From contig NZ_CP015412.1 of assembly GCF_001750165.1 (NCBI RefSeq), positions 1,257,097-1,321,096 on the forward strand: DNA of 64,000 nt, read 5' to 3'. The notes beneath the pieces were generated by a model that was not told the origin of the DNA, did not search any database, and was given only the letters and a program-made list of their open reading frames with translations. Origin of the DNA: Pseudoalteromonas luteoviolacea (lineage in GTDB: Bacteria; Pseudomonadota; Gammaproteobacteria; Enterobacterales; Alteromonadaceae). Positions 46,231 through 55,572 of this stretch are shown here, piece by piece. Each line of letters opens with the position of its first letter. The first letter of the stretch is position 1. A program made the position numbers and the translations under genes.

Positions 46231-47400
46231 TTATAAATATTTGAGTAGCGGACTGTGATGGGTTCGCTTAATGGCCAAGTAATGTTTGCAAGGTACGTAT
46301 AAAGCCAAGGTGATCCCAAGCCATGCGATATAAGCAAGTATTAAGCTGGGTTCATAGCCACTTGGCCACTCCTCTGGCGTGCTGAAAAAGTGTATTGTTT
46401 GCCCATAGACAAGCCAGCTATAAGCTTGTGCGCTGAGGTTTATCGCAGGAATGTGTAGCAGGTAATAAAATAGCGGAACGCCGCCTAAAATCTTAAACCC
46501 ATCTAATAAGGTCAGTTTAAAGCCGCGAGTTTGTAAATACTCTAAACTGGCCAAAATCAGTAAACCCGGACCTAAAGTCATCAACAGATAAACGAGCGAC
46601 GGTGGGTATTTGCTGTTATTCAGTAAAGACATGACGGACTCTGCGAAAGAGGCTTCAGGTGTAAATAAATTCGGCTCCCCATAAATATTGCCCAATTTGA
46701 GCAACACAAATAGTACTACAGCGAAAGTGCCAAACAGTGCAAAGACCTTATATCTATATTGCGCACTGAGCCGAAACAAATATCCGCAGCAGTACCCTAA
46801 AGACATGACGGCAAACCAAGGGATCAAGGGGTAAAGGGCAAGTACGTCAACTTGCGTCGAAAAGGTCAATGTCGTCGGGCTATGTAAAATATGCCAGAGC
46901 CACGCAAAGTTTTGTCCAAACCAGTTTAAGATGGCTTGGTCTGGCAAGGTATTATGTGCACCGATCACCACAATTGACACAATGCAGATCCATGTTAGAG
47001 GCAAATAAATCAGCGCAGCCAAAATAATCATTGACCAGCCAATGGCCCAGATCACTTGTAAAAACACCACGTCATACCCAAACTGCCAACTAAAGTTGAT
47101 CACGGTAAGCTCTAAAAAAATCAACCAAAGCCCTCGGCTGATCAGATAGTTACGTACTTTTGCAGTTGAGCGCACTTTGTCTGCATATAAGTAAGCGCCT
47201 ATGCCAGTTAAAAATATAAACAAAGGGGCGCAAAAGTGGGTTACCCAGCGGGTTAAAAACCATGCCAGTGTCGTCTGATCAAGATCTGTGGGTGAAAAGG
47301 GGGTTTCTGCCCAGTAGCGCCGAGTATGATCCAGCGCCATGAGCACAATAATAAAGCCTCTCAGAATATCAAGAGAGTAGAGACGGTCAGTTTTAGCCAC
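46231..47400 (-). CDS. DUF1624 (heparan-alpha-glucosaminide N-acetyltransferase-like) membrane protein
   Basis: This 389-aa polytopic inner-membrane protein opens with RLYSLDILRGFIIVLMALDHTRRYW, the catalytic-domain opening of heparan-alpha-glucosaminide N-acetyltransferase and DUF1624 families. A THFCAPLFIFLTGIG segment follows, and about ten hydrophobic stretches come next. In the human HGSNAT this histidine region accepts acetyl from acetyl-CoA. Bacterial members are of unknown substrate. It starts at GTG 47400 without a strong ribosome-binding site. No operon partner is evident, and it is convergent with the small membrane protein gene. Confidence 0.82.
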   Translation of the reverse strand: MAKTDRLYSLDILRGFIIVLMALDHTRRYWAETPFSPTDLDQTTLAWFLTRWVTHFCAPLFIFLTGIGAYLYADKVRSTAKVRNYLISRGLWLIFLELTVINFSWQFGYDVVFLQVIWAIGWSMIILAALIYLPLTWICIVSIVVIGAHNTLPDQAILNWFGQNFAWLWHILHSPTTLTFSTQVDVLALYPLIPWFAVMSLGYCCGYLFRLSAQYRYKVFALFGTFAVVLFVLLKLGNIYGEPNLFTPEASFAESVMSLLNNSKYPPSLVYLLMTLGPGLLILASLEYLQTRGFKLTLLDGFKILGGVPLFYYLLHIPAINLSAQAYSWLVYGQTIHFFSTPEEWPSGYEPSLILAYIAWLGITLALYVPCKHYLAIKRTHHSPLLKYL

Positions 47401-47492
47401 GGCTTATTCTTTTGTGAATTTAATGTTAATTAAAATCTAGTTGTAAAATAAGATACTGGCCAGTTAGAGGATAAAAAAGAATACAACTTTAG

Positions 47493-48464
47493 TTATAGAT
47501 GCGCGAGTTGCTCGCGAAAAGCTGCTACTGATTTACCAAAATGTCGTTTAAATTGTTTTGCTAAAGCCGGATGGTCCTGATAGCCAACGGATAGCGCGAT
47601 CTCTGAAAACGACTTACTTGAATAAATAAGTAATTCCTTCGTTTTTTCCAGCCGAAGCAAACGGATGTAGTCAAATGGTGTCATGCCGACCGACGATTTA
47701 AAGCGTCTGATGAGAGTTCGCTCAGAAACACACGCTAAACTGGCCAGTGATTTTAACGTGAATGGTTCACGCAGCTGCGCTTTGATATGAGTTTGCACGG
47801 CATGCACTGTAGCGTCCTTATGAGCGTCAAGCACGCTACTGGTGATAAACGCTGTTTGCGACAGTTGCGGTTCTGGTATCGCCAGCCAACTAACAACTTG
47901 TTGAGCAACATCAGTGCCGATCTGTTGCTTTATTAAAGCCAGCATAACGTAAATATAGCTGTGTGCAGCACCTGCGGTATAGAGTTTTTGGTCGCAGAGG
48001 TAAATTGGTGAGGTGTCTAGCTCTAGTTGGGGAAAGTAACGGTTAAAAAATGCTTCAAGCCACCAACTGGCGGTGATACGTTGCTTGTCTAAAAGGCCAA
48101 GCGCTGCTGCATAAGCGACGCCGCAACAGCCTGCAACGAGTGTTGGGGGAGTACTCATTTTTAGTTTTTCACTTAGTAGCGGTGCGTAGCTGTTTAATTG
48201 TTGACATGCTTGCCACAGCCGCTTGTCTCCCTGATATTGACTTCCAATGATGATCAATACATCAATTGGTTGTAGGTCTTTCAGTTGGCAATCGACATTG
48301 AATGCAACACCTTGACTGCTGATAATCACTTCTTCTTTCAAAGAGACAATTTGCCATTGGTAGAACTCAGTTCGCATGACTTGGTTGGCGACATTTAAAA
48401 CATCGATGATCCCTGTTAACGCGCTAGCCATCACACCTTGTTGGCATAATATTGCAACTTTCAT
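47493..48464 (-). CDS. GlxA-type AraC transcriptional regulator (DJ-1/PfpI sensor domain)
   Basis: This 323-aa protein has an N-terminal DJ-1/PfpI glutamine-amidotransferase-like domain (residues 1-190). The elbow region reads VAGCCGVAYAAALGLLD, with cysteine in the position of the usual nucleophile. The C-terminal AraC double helix-turn-helix (225-320) contains LASLACVSERTLIRRFKSSVGM and AQSVGYQDHPALAKQFKRHF-like segments. GlxA-type proteins regulate catabolism of small nitrogen compounds. It is divergent from the MAPEG gene, with a 95-bp gap. Its targets are unknown. Confidence 0.85.
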   Translation of the reverse strand: MKVAILCQQGVMASALTGIIDVLNVANQVMRTEFYQWQIVSLKEEVIISSQGVAFNVDCQLKDLQPIDVLIIIGSQYQGDKRLWQACQQLNSYAPLLSEKLKMSTPPTLVAGCCGVAYAAALGLLDKQRITASWWLEAFFNRYFPQLELDTSPIYLCDQKLYTAGAAHSYIYVMLALIKQQIGTDVAQQVVSWLAIPEPQLSQTAFITSSVLDAHKDATVHAVQTHIKAQLREPFTLKSLASLACVSERTLIRRFKSSVGMTPFDYIRLLRLEKTKELLIYSSKSFSEIALSVGYQDHPALAKQFKRHFGKSVAAFREQLAHL

Positions 48465-48559
48465 GTCGCTTTTACCCTTAATTTTGTCATTAGCGACACT
48501 TTAGTGGGATGCAACGCTACTGTAAAGTGATCGTACATTCATTGAGTAAGGAAATATGT

Positions 48560-48976
48560 ATGTGGATCCAATACCCTATTATCGCTTTGGTACTTTTATT
48601 CTTGTGGTTATGGCTTGCAACGGCAAGTTTACGTATAAAGGCAGTTCGGCGCGGTGAATTATCACTGCAAGCGGTAAATTTTGTGCTTAAAGATCAGATG
48701 GCTGAACGCACTCGGCTTTATGGCAATAGCTATGATAACCAGTATCAGCAGCCTGTTTTGTTCATCTGTCTATTAGCACTGTTACATATTGAATCTGTGG
48801 CAGGTACAGGTTGGTATCTTCTTGCATTTATATTTGTTGCTGCGCGTTATTGGCACTGCTATGAGCATATTCGTTCAACCAATATAAAGAGGCGAACAAT
48901 GGCATTTGCGCTTTCAAGTATCAGTTTGTTTGGCGGGTGGCTCGCTTGGTTTGCAAGTATGACTTTCACAGGATAA
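48560..48976 (+). CDS. MAPEG family membrane protein
   Basis: This 138-aa protein has four transmembrane segments in the MAPEG pattern (microsomal glutathione S-transferase and prostaglandin-synthase-like): a first helix at 5-25, LKDQMAERTRLYGNSYDNQYQQPVLF with conserved asparagine and polar positions, and later AARYWHCYEHIRSTNIKRR. It starts at ATG 48560, with AAGGAA 7 nt upstream. The upstream frame to 48509 lacks support. Its function in bacteria is unknown. It is divergent from the GlxA-like regulator, which may control it. A terminator follows. Confidence 0.85.
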   Translation: MWIQYPIIALVLLFLWLWLATASLRIKAVRRGELSLQAVNFVLKDQMAERTRLYGNSYDNQYQQPVLFICLLALLHIESVAGTGWYLLAFIFVAARYWHCYEHIRSTNIKRRTMAFALSSISLFGGWLAWFASMTFTG

Positions 48977-48997
48977 ATACCTAGCTTGAAAACTAAA

Positions 48998-49020
48998 AAA
49001 GCAAGGCTGTGCCTTGCTTT
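48998..49020 (+). terminator. Terminator of the MAPEG gene
   Basis: A 10-bp perfect stem (AAAGCAAGGC/GCCTTGCTTT) with a TGT loop lies 21 nt past the stop, flanked by an A run upstream. Confidence 0.85.
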
Positions 49021-49086
49021 GGTTGGTATCATAGTTTGCCACAAATTAACTGTTGTGGCTCAGCGAGAGTACTTTAATGGCTTGGG

Positions 49087-50556
49087 TTACTTTAACCACT
49101 CAATCATATTGGTCATCATGGCTTGCGTTGCCACCAAACCATCTGGTCCACCAACGTCACATAGCCCTAAACCACACCCATCAAAATGATGCTCGGCTTT
49201 TTCTAGTAAGTGCAGCTCGCTGCCGTCGCGGCATTGAACCTGAGCATATTGCTTGTCAAACACCAGCGTATTTGCTTGCGCTGGGCCTGTAGCTATATTG
49301 CCTGAAAGTGCATTACATAGCCTCAATGACTGACTTGGCGATACGATGGTGTCAGCCATGCCGTGGCTGATAAACATCTCTGGTGCTTGAGTCGGCGCCT
49401 GTTCAATGGTTTGTAGCAGGCTATTGTTTACCACTACTGGCTCATTACCCGTTAAATCTTGCCAGTGGGCTTTGCCTGATAAAATGGCGATCATGCGTTC
49501 AATGTAACCATGTACATAAGTACCGTCTTGTACTTCTTTTAATTGATGAGCAAAATCGGCAACAGGGAACATGGGAGCGATTTTATCGACTTTATTAGGG
49601 AATTGCTGAGATAACCAGACTGCCATATGGCCACCTGCAGATTGTCCCGTAATTCGCACTGATTTGTTGCTGGTGGTGTAGTTTGCATTATTTGCTTGCA
49701 CCCACAAAAATGCGTCGCGAATATCTTGTTTACTGTCCTCAATATTAACTTGGTTACAGGCAGGGCCTGCTTCTCGGTCTTCAACTAAGCGATAATATGG
49801 CATATAGACCACAAATCCTGCATCTGTGAACTGTGCTAATTGTGCTTCTGCAGTGCGCGCTGTGCCAAGTCTTTCTAACCAGCCACCACCGTGGATCATT
49901 ATAATGGGTGTGGCATTATGGTTATTGGCATTTTTGTAAACACGCATTTCTAAATGACACGTACCACGCGCGTTAAAGGTGGTTTTATATGTGGTACGTT
50001 GCACAAGAGGGATCTCAGCAAAGTCTTGTGGCTTTGTGGTGATAGGTAAGGTCGCGGTGTAGCCTGGCATCCACGCATCTTGGACAAAGTTTAAATCTTC
50101 ACTGTTACCGTAGCGCTGTGCCTTGTAGTCAAATTCTCTTAAGCAAAACTCGGTGTCTGACTCATTTTTATATTCTATGGCCGTAGTGCATTGTGCATCC
50201 GTGTAATACCAGCTCCTGTGTGCCAAGGCGGTATTTACTTCGTTACATTGGCCATCTTGGCTGTACAATTTTGGTAATAGGCTTACCGGCGGCTTACTTG
50301 CAACAGCGGCAAAACAATAGCTGGCACCTGTGACAATGCTTTCTATATCAGCAGAACCACTGTTTAGCATTTCCTTAAGCGCTGCGTCATGATGAGAAAA
50401 ATATCCCATTGATGCGGTTAACGCTGGGTTTCCCTCTGTTGGCTTCCCCTGTAGGTAGTGAGTAAGCAAGGCTTGTGGATCTGGAAATATTGATGCACTT
50501 GCAACAGTTGATATCGATAGTGCGAGACAACTCAGTACGCTTGGTAGATGTTTCAT
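49087..50556 (-). CDS. Secreted alpha/beta hydrolase (carboxylesterase-like)
   Basis: This 489-aa periplasmic or secreted protein has a signal peptide ending near ASA. The esterase hallmarks are HGGGWL (oxyanion region, about 222-227) and GQSAGGH (nucleophile Ser306). A late HGMADTIVSPSQS should provide the aspartate, and the histidine near HHFDGCGLGLCD completes a triad. The N-terminal 190 residues are additional and unfamiliar, with several cysteines. The hydrolysed substrate is unknown. The ribosome-binding site AAGGAAC precedes ATG 50556. It is divergent from the S8 protease gene. Confidence 0.82.
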   Translation of the reverse strand: MKHLPSVLSCLALSISTVASASIFPDPQALLTHYLQGKPTEGNPALTASMGYFSHHDAALKEMLNSGSADIESIVTGASYCFAAVASKPPVSLLPKLYSQDGQCNEVNTALAHRSWYYTDAQCTTAIEYKNESDTEFCLREFDYKAQRYGNSEDLNFVQDAWMPGYTATLPITTKPQDFAEIPLVQRTTYKTTFNARGTCHLEMRVYKNANNHNATPIIMIHGGGWLERLGTARTAEAQLAQFTDAGFVVYMPYYRLVEDREAGPACNQVNIEDSKQDIRDAFLWVQANNANYTTSNKSVRITGQSAGGHMAVWLSQQFPNKVDKIAPMFPVADFAHQLKEVQDGTYVHGYIERMIAILSGKAHWQDLTGNEPVVVNNSLLQTIEQAPTQAPEMFISHGMADTIVSPSQSLRLCNALSGNIATGPAQANTLVFDKQYAQVQCRDGSELHLLEKAEHHFDGCGLGLCDVGGPDGLVATQAMMTNMIEWLK

Positions 50557-50851
50557 AAAAGTTCCTTGTTGATGTACTGATTGAAATGACGTGTCTTTAT
50601 TTCAGATCTTTAGAAGTTTTTTACTATTTTGTTTTTTGTAATTGTTTGTAACCTTTCTAGATCGTCTTTATACAAAAAATAGATGCATATTACTGAATAA
50701 TAACGTGTAATCTCCTTTTGTTTCTCATAATTAAAATGTCACTTTGGTAACTTTTTTGTGTTTTAGGTGTTATTTTTTGATGTTTTTTGTGTTTATATTA
50801 GATACGAGTTTTTTGGGTACATATGTTAAAACAAAAAGTAAGTAGCGATTT

Positions 50852-52660
50852 ATGAATATAAAAATAACAAAACTAGCATTGGTTGTTGCAGCTTCATTGT
50901 CTGCAAACGCATTTGCAAATATTGAGTATCCACTGATGCCTGGTGATCCACTTGTTGATCAGCAATGGCACCTTAAAAATACAGGCCAAGCCGCTTTCTC
51001 TGATAGAGGTGGTAAAGCTGGCGAAGATATGAATGTTTCTTTATCACACGCGATGGGTATCATGGGCACAGGTGTAACAGTTGCCGTTATTGATGGTGGT
51101 GTAGAAATAAAACACCCAGATTTAATTGATAATGCGCGTCCTGGTTCTTGGAACTTCACAAATAATAGCCCTGACTTAGCACCTGGTAGCCCTACAGATA
51201 GGCACGGTACAGCGGTTGCCGGTATCGTTGCATCAAGTGCTTTTAATGGTATTGGTGGTCGTGGTGTTGCACCAAGAGCCGGTTTGGTTGGTTTTAACTA
51301 TATTGTGTCTGGCAACCAAACAATCGCAAATTGGCTTCAGTCTCATGGTATGTACTCTGATGGCTTTGCGAAGCAGTCTTTTGACTACCCTCGTGTATTT
51401 AACCAAAGTTATGGCCGTACGTTGTCTGCGCCAAGAAGCTATGATTATGAAGAGTCTCCTTGGCTACAAACGTTTGATGAAGCACAAGAAGAAGTTACCC
51501 GCACAACACATGGTGGTCGCGGTGCAATTTTTGTTAAATCAGCGGGTAATGGTTACGAAAGACAAACGTTTACAGATAGTGAACTTGGACGTGGCTACCT
51601 ATGGTTTGACAACTCCAACCATGGCTTACCACTGCAAAACGTAAACCTTGAACGTGCAGATACGAATTTCTGGAACTTGGTTGCTTCAGCATACAATGCT
51701 GATGGTGAGCTTTCATCTTATTCGACAGTTGGTTCGAGTGTATTTGTTTCAGCGCCTGGTGGCCAGTATGGTACATCTTCACCAGCAATTATCACAACAG
51801 ATGTATCTGGTTGTGAGGCAGGTTATAACCCGCTTTGGCTTCGTAATGACTTACACGGCGGTCATCCACTAGATCCAAACTGTGATTACAGTGCAAGATC
51901 AAATGGTACTTCGGCGGCAGCGCCAAACGTTGCTGGTGCAATTGCAGTGATCATGTCTGCAAACCCTGCGCTTTCGTGGTTGGATGTAAGAAATATCCTT
52001 GCGACGACTTCACGTCGTATCGATGCGGATCACCCTGGTGTTGCATTGTCATTCAAAGATTCGGAAGGTAAGCAGGTAAGCTATCAAGCAATTGATAAGT
52101 GGCAGACAAATGCTGCGGGTTATCAGTTCCATAACTTCTTTGGATTTGGTGCCGTTGATGTCGATGCTGCTGTTAATCTGGCGCGTTTCTACGATAAAAA
52201 CTTAGGTGAATTTGTTAAAACTGATCGAGTTTTAGTCACAGCTGACGCAGAAATTCCTGATGGTCATTTAAGTGGTGCACAAAGCACATTCAATAACGAG
52301 CAAGAGCTAACTGTGGATGCCGTTCAAATTCGAGTGAATATTGACCATACAAGCACCCGTGACTTAGCGATTGAACTGATTTCTCCTTCTGGTACTCGTA
52401 GTGTCGTGATGACACCAAGAACAGGCACTATTTTAGGTAACAGTGGTATGCAAAATACTCAGATGCTATCTCACCATTTCTATGGAGAGCAAGCGAAGGG
52501 TGAATGGACTTTGCGTGTTATCGATACCGCTTCTGAAGATGAAGCATACATTTTTGATCCGCGCACGTCTGGTGAGCCGAACGTGAATATGGTGCACCGC
52601 AACAACACAGAAAATGGTGTTCTTAAATCTTGGGATATTCGCTTTTTTGGGCGTAAATAA
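50852..52660 (+). CDS. Kexin-like S8 serine protease with P domain, secreted
   Basis: This 602-aa subtilisin-family protease has a signal peptide ending ANAFA, and the mature N-terminus (NIEYPLMPGDPLVDQQW) starts with no propeptide. The catalytic triad is Asp81 (VIDGG), His118 (DRHGT) and Ser354 (NGTSAAAP). A C-terminal P-domain-like region (about 460-600) ends GEWTLRVIDTASEDEAYIF. The layout matches kexin-type S8B proteases such as Aeromonas ASP, which needs a separate small chaperone for maturation. The next gene, 11 nt downstream, is a good candidate for that partner. Its expression context is AT-rich, with a weak ribosome-binding site. Confidence 0.9.
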   Translation: MNIKITKLALVVAASLSANAFANIEYPLMPGDPLVDQQWHLKNTGQAAFSDRGGKAGEDMNVSLSHAMGIMGTGVTVAVIDGGVEIKHPDLIDNARPGSWNFTNNSPDLAPGSPTDRHGTAVAGIVASSAFNGIGGRGVAPRAGLVGFNYIVSGNQTIANWLQSHGMYSDGFAKQSFDYPRVFNQSYGRTLSAPRSYDYEESPWLQTFDEAQEEVTRTTHGGRGAIFVKSAGNGYERQTFTDSELGRGYLWFDNSNHGLPLQNVNLERADTNFWNLVASAYNADGELSSYSTVGSSVFVSAPGGQYGTSSPAIITTDVSGCEAGYNPLWLRNDLHGGHPLDPNCDYSARSNGTSAAAPNVAGAIAVIMSANPALSWLDVRNILATTSRRIDADHPGVALSFKDSEGKQVSYQAIDKWQTNAAGYQFHNFFGFGAVDVDAAVNLARFYDKNLGEFVKTDRVLVTADAEIPDGHLSGAQSTFNNEQELTVDAVQIRVNIDHTSTRDLAIELISPSGTRSVVMTPRTGTILGNSGMQNTQMLSHHFYGEQAKGEWTLRVIDTASEDEAYIFDPRTSGEPNVNMVHRNNTENGVLKSWDIRFFGRK

Positions 52661-52671
52661 GGAGTCGTAAA

Positions 52672-53109
52672 ATGAAATCTAAATTAATCCCTTTACTCGC
52701 TATGGTTGGCAGTTTATACGCAGTGCAAGCGAGTGCCCAACCTGTTCATGAAGCGAAGGCAGTAACCAGCGACTCTGGTGTGACTGTGAACGTCAATGGC
52801 AAAGACTATGTGCTTGTTGCAGCAAAGAGTGATAAAGAATTGGTGACGGGTGCTGCGCTTGTCGATATCGCATCTGATGAAACGATCACATTGACAGGTG
52901 AACTGGTTGTTGAACTGGAGTCTTTAATTGACGCAACTGAGTTTGCGCAAGCAAATCAGCTAAACCTGATTTATGTGCGTGGTAATCGTGCTATTCTCCA
53001 AGCGGATGAAAACGTAGCTTTGCATACTTTTAAAGCGCAAGTAGAGCGTTTAAATGGTGTGATTAATACTCAGATTGGTTTTAACCTTGAAGGTTTAGAA
53101 GCAGAATAA
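52672..53109 (+). CDS. Secreted small protein, candidate chaperone of the kexin-like protease
   Basis: This 145-aa protein has a signal peptide ending ASA and a mature acidic protein of about 120 residues. Its second half has an LESLIDATEFAQANQLNLIY and EQVERLNGVINTQIGFN-like pattern with alternating helix and strand, reminiscent of inhibitor I9-type propeptide folds. Its ribosome-binding site, AAGGAG, is strong. It starts 11 nt after the protease stop and should be co-translated. In Aeromonas sobria ASP, the downstream ORF2 acts as a chaperone for folding. I infer the same role here by position and size, not by sequence identity. Confidence 0.6.
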   Translation: MKSKLIPLLAMVGSLYAVQASAQPVHEAKAVTSDSGVTVNVNGKDYVLVAAKSDKELVTGAALVDIASDETITLTGELVVELESLIDATEFAQANQLNLIYVRGNRAILQADENVALHTFKAQVERLNGVINTQIGFNLEGLEAE

Positions 53110-53114
53110 AAATG

Positions 53115-53140
53115 AATAAAGCCACTTAAGTGGCTTTATT
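53115..53140 (+). terminator. Terminator of the protease operon
   Basis: AATAAAGCCACTTAAGTGGCTTTATT is a perfect palindrome whose T-rich 3' end serves the plus strand. It starts 5 nt after the stop. Confidence 0.85.
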
Positions 53141-53154
53141 TTAATGCTTTGACT

Positions 53155-53175
53155 AAAGCCCCGAATTGGGGCTTT
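53155..53175 (-). terminator. Terminator of the DUF885 gene
   Basis: AAAGCCCC/GGGGCTTT with an AATT-type 5-nt loop lies 14 nt past the stop of the minus-strand gene. The tail on the minus strand is short. Confidence 0.7.
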
Positions 53176-53189
53176 TATGTGGGTAACTA

Positions 53190-54971
53190 TTATTGCATTA
53201 GTTGGCTAATGTACTTAACCGGTGCGCTGCCAAAGCTTAAAAACTCTTCATGGAACGCTTTTAAGTCAAAGTCTTTACCAAGCTTTTCTTTTTGCTTTTC
53301 ACGTAAATCGTAAATTTCACGATAGCCACTGTAGTAGCTCGTTAACTGAACTTGACTCAAAGTCGCTCTGCGCCACTTACCTTCAGCTTCAGCACGCTCT
53401 TGGAAAGCACCATTCATCAATAGGTCGAGGCCTTCATCACGGCTGATCCCTTTAACCTGAATAGCATAGTCTAAAATCGTGTTACAAATTACGCGTAAGT
53501 TCCATTTGTAGTACATCAACCACATCTCAGGCTCATGATTACCATAGCCTTCTTCAAGCATCATGCGTTCTGTATACACAGCCCAGCCTTCAATCATGGC
53601 GCCATTTCTTAAAATGGTTTTAATGAGTGATGGTGACTTATTGGCATAAACAAGTTGAGTATAGTGTCCTGGTACTGCTTCATGAATATTGAGAATTTGC
53701 AAGATCCAGTGATTGTACTCACGTAATATAGAGCTTGCCTGTTCTTCTGTTCTCAGCTCAAGTGGCTCTACATTATAGTAGGTGTTTTCTTTTGCGTCGT
53801 ATGGACCTGGTGCCGAAATAGATGCCATTGCAAAACCGCGCATGAACTCAGGCGTTTCGCGCACAACCAATGGTTTTTCAGGGTCAAGCGAGATTAAGTC
53901 TTTTTCGATAACAAACTTTTCAAGCAGTGGGATCTGACGCTTAATCTCATCAACAAACTGCTCTTTTGGCACATGATTGACAGACAAGTGCTTGATAAGC
54001 TGAGAAATGGCTTGCGCGTCATTCGATGGGCGCGCTTTATTAGGAAAGTACTTTGGCCACAGTTGGTCAGTTAGCTTGACCATTTCTTTTGTTACGCGTG
54101 CTTTATCAGTCAGTGCCTTTTCATACATGGTTTTAGCGGTGTAACCAGATTGAATTTCAAAAGCAAATTTCTCTTCATATAGTTCTTCACCAATTCTGAA
54201 GCTTCGTGCATTGCCTTTGGTCGTTAAATCTTTTTCTAATTGAGTGAGGAAATCGATATAGCCATTCACAGCGGTTTTGGCGTTCACAAAACGCGTCTTA
54301 AACAAAGCTTTTTCATTTGCAGTAAGTACGTTTGATGCATCGACTTTGTCTAAAAGATCGTCTTTTAATATTGCAAATGCCCCTTGGTTTTGCGCAATGG
54401 CTAGTTGAGTGTACTCCAGAGTGGGATTATTAATATTGTTTTTTGCAGCTTGATAAAAATCTGGTACGTATTTCAAGCGCTCGAGTACGGCCTTGTATTT
54501 GTCTTCGTCTGATTTAAAGCGGCTGTTTAAAATAGATGCGAAACCATATGAGATATTGTAGTTAGAAGGGTTCCATTGCCAGTCTTTAAACTTTTTAACT
54601 TCCCAAATTCTTCTCTCAAGGCTATTTTCAATTAAATAGTAGTCTGTCTTTTGATTGTCACTCAAACTATTTAGATCAAAACTACGTAGTTCCCTTAACT
54701 TTGCTTGTGAAAACGCAACACTACTTGCTCGTGATTCAGCATTCGGGATGGTCATAATGTGATCATATTTACCGTAACCAACATATAAAGAATGCTCTGG
54801 GTACTGGCGCCACATGTCTTCTATAAATTGTGCTGAAAAATCAGTAAAATCTTGATTTTGAGAAACTTCTGCAACAGTGGAAGTCGTTGTTTGTGAAGGT
54901 GTACTTGTTGTTGTGCAGCCAACTAGAGCTAGAGCCGCTGCAACAGCCATTGTGAGCGCTGTTTTTTTCAT
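53190..54971 (-). CDS. DUF885 family lipoprotein, metallopeptidase-like
   Basis: This 593-aa lipoprotein has lipobox LALVGC and a serine/threonine-rich linker. A long helical DUF885 domain carries the HEAVPGHYTQ motif at about residues 428-438, with an H...GH pattern expected for metal binding. The following MIEGWAVYTERMMLEEGYG provides a second glutamate-rich helix. DUF885 proteins are probable zinc hydrolases of the periplasm or outer membrane with unknown substrates. The start ATG 54971 is preceded by AGGAAC. It is transcribed toward the protease terminator pair. Confidence 0.88.
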   Translation of the reverse strand: MKKTALTMAVAAALALVGCTTTSTPSQTTTSTVAEVSQNQDFTDFSAQFIEDMWRQYPEHSLYVGYGKYDHIMTIPNAESRASSVAFSQAKLRELRSFDLNSLSDNQKTDYYLIENSLERRIWEVKKFKDWQWNPSNYNISYGFASILNSRFKSDEDKYKAVLERLKYVPDFYQAAKNNINNPTLEYTQLAIAQNQGAFAILKDDLLDKVDASNVLTANEKALFKTRFVNAKTAVNGYIDFLTQLEKDLTTKGNARSFRIGEELYEEKFAFEIQSGYTAKTMYEKALTDKARVTKEMVKLTDQLWPKYFPNKARPSNDAQAISQLIKHLSVNHVPKEQFVDEIKRQIPLLEKFVIEKDLISLDPEKPLVVRETPEFMRGFAMASISAPGPYDAKENTYYNVEPLELRTEEQASSILREYNHWILQILNIHEAVPGHYTQLVYANKSPSLIKTILRNGAMIEGWAVYTERMMLEEGYGNHEPEMWLMYYKWNLRVICNTILDYAIQVKGISRDEGLDLLMNGAFQERAEAEGKWRRATLSQVQLTSYYSGYREIYDLREKQKEKLGKDFDLKAFHEEFLSFGSAPVKYISQLMQ

Positions 54972-55004
54972 TCGCTTGTTCCTATTTTAATTTTCCTTAT
55001 CATA

Positions 55005-55487
55005 TCAATTTTTCGCGGCGCGCGCTCGTTCTGGCTGATCAAGCAGCACCGCGCCGTTGCATTCTTTCGCTACGATGTCATCTGGATTATATATTGGGCA
55101 AGATTTCATGGATAAGCAGCCACAGCCTATGCATCCGTCCACCATGTCGCGAACGCGTGTCATATACGCTATTTTTTCATCAAGTTTGGCTTGCCAAAAT
55201 CGTGACATACTGGCCCAATCTTCCTTGGTTGGTGTGCGGCTTTCTGGCAGTTTAGACAAGGTTTCTTGGATCTCTAGCAGTGAAATGCCCATTTTTTGCG
55301 CAGCTTTAATGACCGCAATACGCCGCAGCACATCTTTTTTATATCTTCTTTGGTTACCTGCGTTGCGCCAGCTTCGTATTAAGCCTTTGGTCTCATAAAA
55401 ATGCAGCGCTGAGACTGCCACATCTGAGCGTTTTGCTACTTGCCCTACACTTAAGCGCGGCTCGTCTCGGGTTGTTGGTGTTGTCAT
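55005..55487 (-). CDS. soxR: Redox-sensing transcriptional activator SoxR
   Basis: This 160-aa MerR-family regulator has an N-terminal winged helix (VGQVAKRSDVAVSALHFYETKGL), a dimerisation helix and a [2Fe-2S] cluster motif. Its four cysteines at 119, 122, 124 and 130 follow the CxxCxCx5C spacing of known SoxR. Oxidation of the cluster by redox-cycling compounds activates target promoters. A SoxR box with 15 of 19 matches to the consensus lies between it and the divergent flavodoxin-fold reductase gene, so the reductase is the likely direct target. No soxS is nearby, as usual outside enterobacteria. Confidence 0.95.
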   Translation of the reverse strand: MTTPTTRDEPRLSVGQVAKRSDVAVSALHFYETKGLIRSWRNAGNQRRYKKDVLRRIAVIKAAQKMGISLLEIQETLSKLPESRTPTKEDWASMSRFWQAKLDEKIAYMTRVRDMVDGCIGCGCLSMKSCPIYNPDDIVAKECNGAVLLDQPERARAAKN

Positions 55488-55515
55488 TTTTGCCCCTTTT
55501 TTAAAATAACGCTTT

Positions 55516-55534
55516 ACCTAAGGTTAGGTTGAGG
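55516..55534 (+). promoter_or_regulatory. SoxR box in a MerR-type long-spacer promoter
   Basis: ACCTAAGGTTAGGTTGAGG matches the consensus ACCTCAAGTTAACTTGAGG at 15 of 19 positions. Flanking TTTACC (55513-55518) and TAGCCT (55538-55543) give -35 and -10 elements with a 19-bp spacer, as expected for SoxR-activated promoters. It drives the reductase gene that starts at 55573. Confidence 0.75.
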
Positions 55535-55572
55535 TTTTAGCCTATCAACAAATTTACAAAAGGAGAATCATT

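Noticed and set aside
47493..48464. GlxA-like protein as an active amidotransferase
   Set aside because: The DJ-1/PfpI region is fused to AraC DNA-binding domains, where it normally serves as a sensor rather than an enzyme.
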